A DNA stretch of 64,000 nt from contig NC_009445.1 in NCBI RefSeq assembly GCF_000026145.1, positions 806,001 to 870,000 of the forward strand, written 5' to 3'. Of the stretch, positions 62,641 through 64,000 are shown piece after piece (the stretch's first letter is position 1; each line of letters starts with the position of its first letter). The position numbers and the translations under genes were made by a program. This stretch comes from Bradyrhizobium sp. ORS 278. Lineage in GTDB: Bacteria > Pseudomonadota > Alphaproteobacteria > Rhizobiales > Xanthobacteraceae. A model generated the notes under the pieces. That model saw only the letters and a list, made by a program, of their open reading frames with translations, ran no database searches and was not told where the DNA came from.

Positions 62641-62689
62641 ACTACGAATCTGAGGGTCGGACGTTCGAATCGTTCCGGGCGCGCCATTT
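62641..62689 (+). repeat. attR (49-bp direct repeat)
   Basis: Exact copy of 25145-25193, a truncated 3' portion of tRNA-Arg preceded by unrelated sequence (GCCAAATTCAT), so no functional tRNA exists here. It marks the right end of the island. Confidence 0.96.
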
Positions 62690-62767
62690 GCTGATGATCC
62701 GTCTCCGATCCCATCGTCTCCGATCGATGCGCCGCCGGGTCCGGGTCGGCGCCGCAGGAGGTTCGTC

Positions 62768-63841
62768 TTGAGCCGTTTCTGGTCAGAGCTCGCGCACGGG
62801 CTGTCGCCTTATGTGCCGGGTGAGCAGCCGCAGATCCAAGGTCTCGTCAAGCTCAACACCAATGAGAGCCCGTTCGGGCCTTCGCCCCGGGCGATCGCGG
62901 CCATCCAGGCCACGGCGGCCGAGACGCTGCGCCTCTATCCCGATCCGCAGGCGACGCGCCTGCGCGAGGCGCTGGCCGCCTATCACAAGGTCGCACCCGA
63001 GCAGGTGTTCGTCGGCAACGGCTCCGACGAAGTGCTCGCGCATACCTTCGCCGCACTCTTGAAGCAGCGCGCGCCGCTGCTGTTTCCCGACGTGACCTAC
63101 AGCTTCTATCCAGTCTATTGCCGCCTGCTGGGGATCGACTACGCTACCGTTCCGCTCGATGCGTCGATGCGCGTGCGCATCGATGATTATCTCGGCGGCA
63201 GCGGCCCGGTCATCGTGGCCAATCCGAACGCACCGACCGGCATTGCGCTGTCGCGGGCAGAGATTGCGCGACTGGTGGCCTCGCGCAGCGACGCCGCCGT
63301 CGTGATCGACGAGGCCTATGTCGACTTCGGCGCCGAGACGGCGATCCCGCTGATCCGCGACTATCCAAATCTGCTGGTGGTACAAACCATGTCGAAGTCG
63401 CGTGCGCTCGCCGGGCTGCGCGTCGGCTATGCGATCGGCGACGCCGGACTGATCGAGGGGCTGGCGCGGGTCAAGGACAGCTTCAACTCCTATCCGCTGG
63501 GACGGCCGGCCCAGGCCGGCGCCATCGCCTCGCTCGAGGACGAGCCGCACTTTCAGCACGTGCGCACGGAGATCATGCAGAATCGCGCCGACCTCACGGC
63601 GGCGCTGGTCTGCCTAGGCTTCGATGTTCTGCCCTCCAGCGCCAATTTCTTATTCGCTCGGCATCCGGAGCACTCGGGCCAGTCGCTGGCTTCGGCGTTG
63701 CGCGAGCGCGCGGTGATCGTCCGCCACTTCACGGCGCCGCGTATCGCCGACTATCTCCGGATCACCATCGGCTCGACGGCGGAGCTGGCGCGGCTGACCG
63801 AGGCGTTGCGCGCGATCCTGGCGAGCCCTCGGGCGGCCTGA
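62768..63841 (+). CDS. hisC: Histidinol-phosphate aminotransferase
   Basis: A 357-residue class I/II PLP aminotransferase. The start is TTG at 62768 with AGGAGG at 62756-62761. Motifs: KLNTNESPFGPSP (about 28-40), VGNGSDEVLAHTF (about 80-92), VANPNAPTGIALS (about 152-164), DEAYVDF (about 185) and the PLP lysine in TMSKSRALAGLRVGYA. It transaminates imidazole-acetol phosphate in histidine synthesis, and related paralogues can act on other amino acids. Before the island arrived, hisC lay about 75 bp from tRNA-Arg. Confidence 0.93.
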   Translation: MSRFWSELAHGLSPYVPGEQPQIQGLVKLNTNESPFGPSPRAIAAIQATAAETLRLYPDPQATRLREALAAYHKVAPEQVFVGNGSDEVLAHTFAALLKQRAPLLFPDVTYSFYPVYCRLLGIDYATVPLDASMRVRIDDYLGGSGPVIVANPNAPTGIALSRAEIARLVASRSDAAVVIDEAYVDFGAETAIPLIRDYPNLLVVQTMSKSRALAGLRVGYAIGDAGLIEGLARVKDSFNSYPLGRPAQAGAIASLEDEPHFQHVRTEIMQNRADLTAALVCLGFDVLPSSANFLFARHPEHSGQSLASALRERAVIVRHFTAPRIADYLRITIGSTAELARLTEALRAILASPRAA

Positions 63842-64000
63842 TCGGCTTTCCGCTCAGCTGCTGCCGAGCAGGGTGCAATGGTCCCTGGAATCGTTGGCGG
63901 ACTCGCAAGCGTCTCCCTGATCCGCGCGTGCAAAGCCGGTCGCGAGGACGGCGCCTCGCGCCACTTCTCGCGATCGAGCGTTCAATGCGCGGCGGCGGCG
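63842..64000. other. 159 bp at the window end, no supported gene
   Basis: Sequence after hisC with no complete frame of interest. CAGCTGCTG-CCGAGCAG near 63858 is a weak hairpin and could be part of a terminator. Confidence 0.4.

Larger units (their letters stand above)
25145..62689. mobile_element. 37.5-kb integrative mobilizable element in tRNA-Arg
   Basis: The element is bounded by perfect 49-bp direct repeats (25145-25193 and 62641-62689) covering the 3' part of tRNA-Arg. The unit length is 37,496 bp. It carries a tyrosine integrase next to the right end, arm-like sites at both ends, an AlpA-like regulator, a TraA relaxase, an oriT-like sequence, traC and traD, but no mating-pair genes. 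Cargo includes SIR2-APAZ/short Argonaute, a nuclease, a TIR-like gene, a DUF4365 gene and a large protease-centred locus. Base composition is visibly more AT-rich and uneven, and several genes are broken, unlike the flanking chromosome. Confidence 0.95.

Noticed and set aside
62547..62771. 74-codon frame crossing attR
   Set aside because: It translates the tRNA-derived repeat and runs into the hisC ribosome site; this is coincidental.

Overview
The window is a GC-rich alphaproteobacterial chromosome segment, most like Bradyrhizobium or a close relative (inference from gene content). The evidence is the gene order dapE-dapD, argB-engB-yidC-rnpA-rpmH and rmuC-def-fmt-truA, strong GC bias at third codon positions, and many intergenic palindromes of the form ATGCCCGGGCTTGTCCCG. 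Bases 1-25113 and 62690-64000 are ordinary chromosome. Bases 25145-62689 are a 37.5-kb integrated mobilizable island.

Left chromosomal part (1-25190): an Lrp/AsnC regulator, HIT-nudC, the SRP RNA, dnaX-ybaB-recR, an AmpG-type permease, rmuC, def-fmt-truA, a chemoreceptor, dapE and dapD, a HAD phosphatase, argB, a DUF423-like protein, engB, yidC-rnpA-rpmH, an orphan histidine kinase and a tRNA-Arg(ACG) gene. Eight intergenic loci hold the palindromic repeat. At one of them, a GIY-YIG nuclease gene, now cut by an amber codon, sits exactly between the two repeat arms.

Island: it is inserted in the 3' half of tRNA-Arg, bounded by a perfect 49-bp direct repeat (attL/attR). The tyrosine integrase is at the right end, and both ends carry clustered TAGTCTGGG sites that look like integrase arm sites. 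From left to right there is a decayed stretch (IS66 remnant, broken thiE, frameshifted ClpP-like gene) that also holds a secreted/membrane protein pair. Next is a mobilization module (AlpA-like regulator, TraA relaxase-helicase, traC, traD) with an RSF1010/Ti-type nic site between traA and traC. No type IV secretion genes are present, so the element should be mobilizable rather than self-transmissible.

The island then carries defence cargo. It has a SIR2-APAZ plus short-Argonaute pair (SPARSA type), a PD-(D/E)XK-type nuclease, a TIR-like gene interrupted by one in-frame TAG, and a DUF4365 protein. A relic of a second integrase follows at 43.95-44.17 kb.

The most unusual part is 44.87-60.27 kb, eight large genes that I cannot match to a named system: a subtilisin-like protease without signal peptide, a trypsin-like protease fused to a formylglycine-generating-enzyme-like domain, a 1031-aa protein, a 787-aa protein with about five SPFH/band-7-like repeats and a coiled coil, an 806-aa membrane coiled-coil protein, a 600-aa unknown, a GTPase-like protein whose Walker A lysine is valine, and a 438-aa unknown. 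I infer a membrane-associated, protease-armed conflict or stress system related in spirit to GTPase-associated systems. This is the best candidate for an undescribed system in the window.
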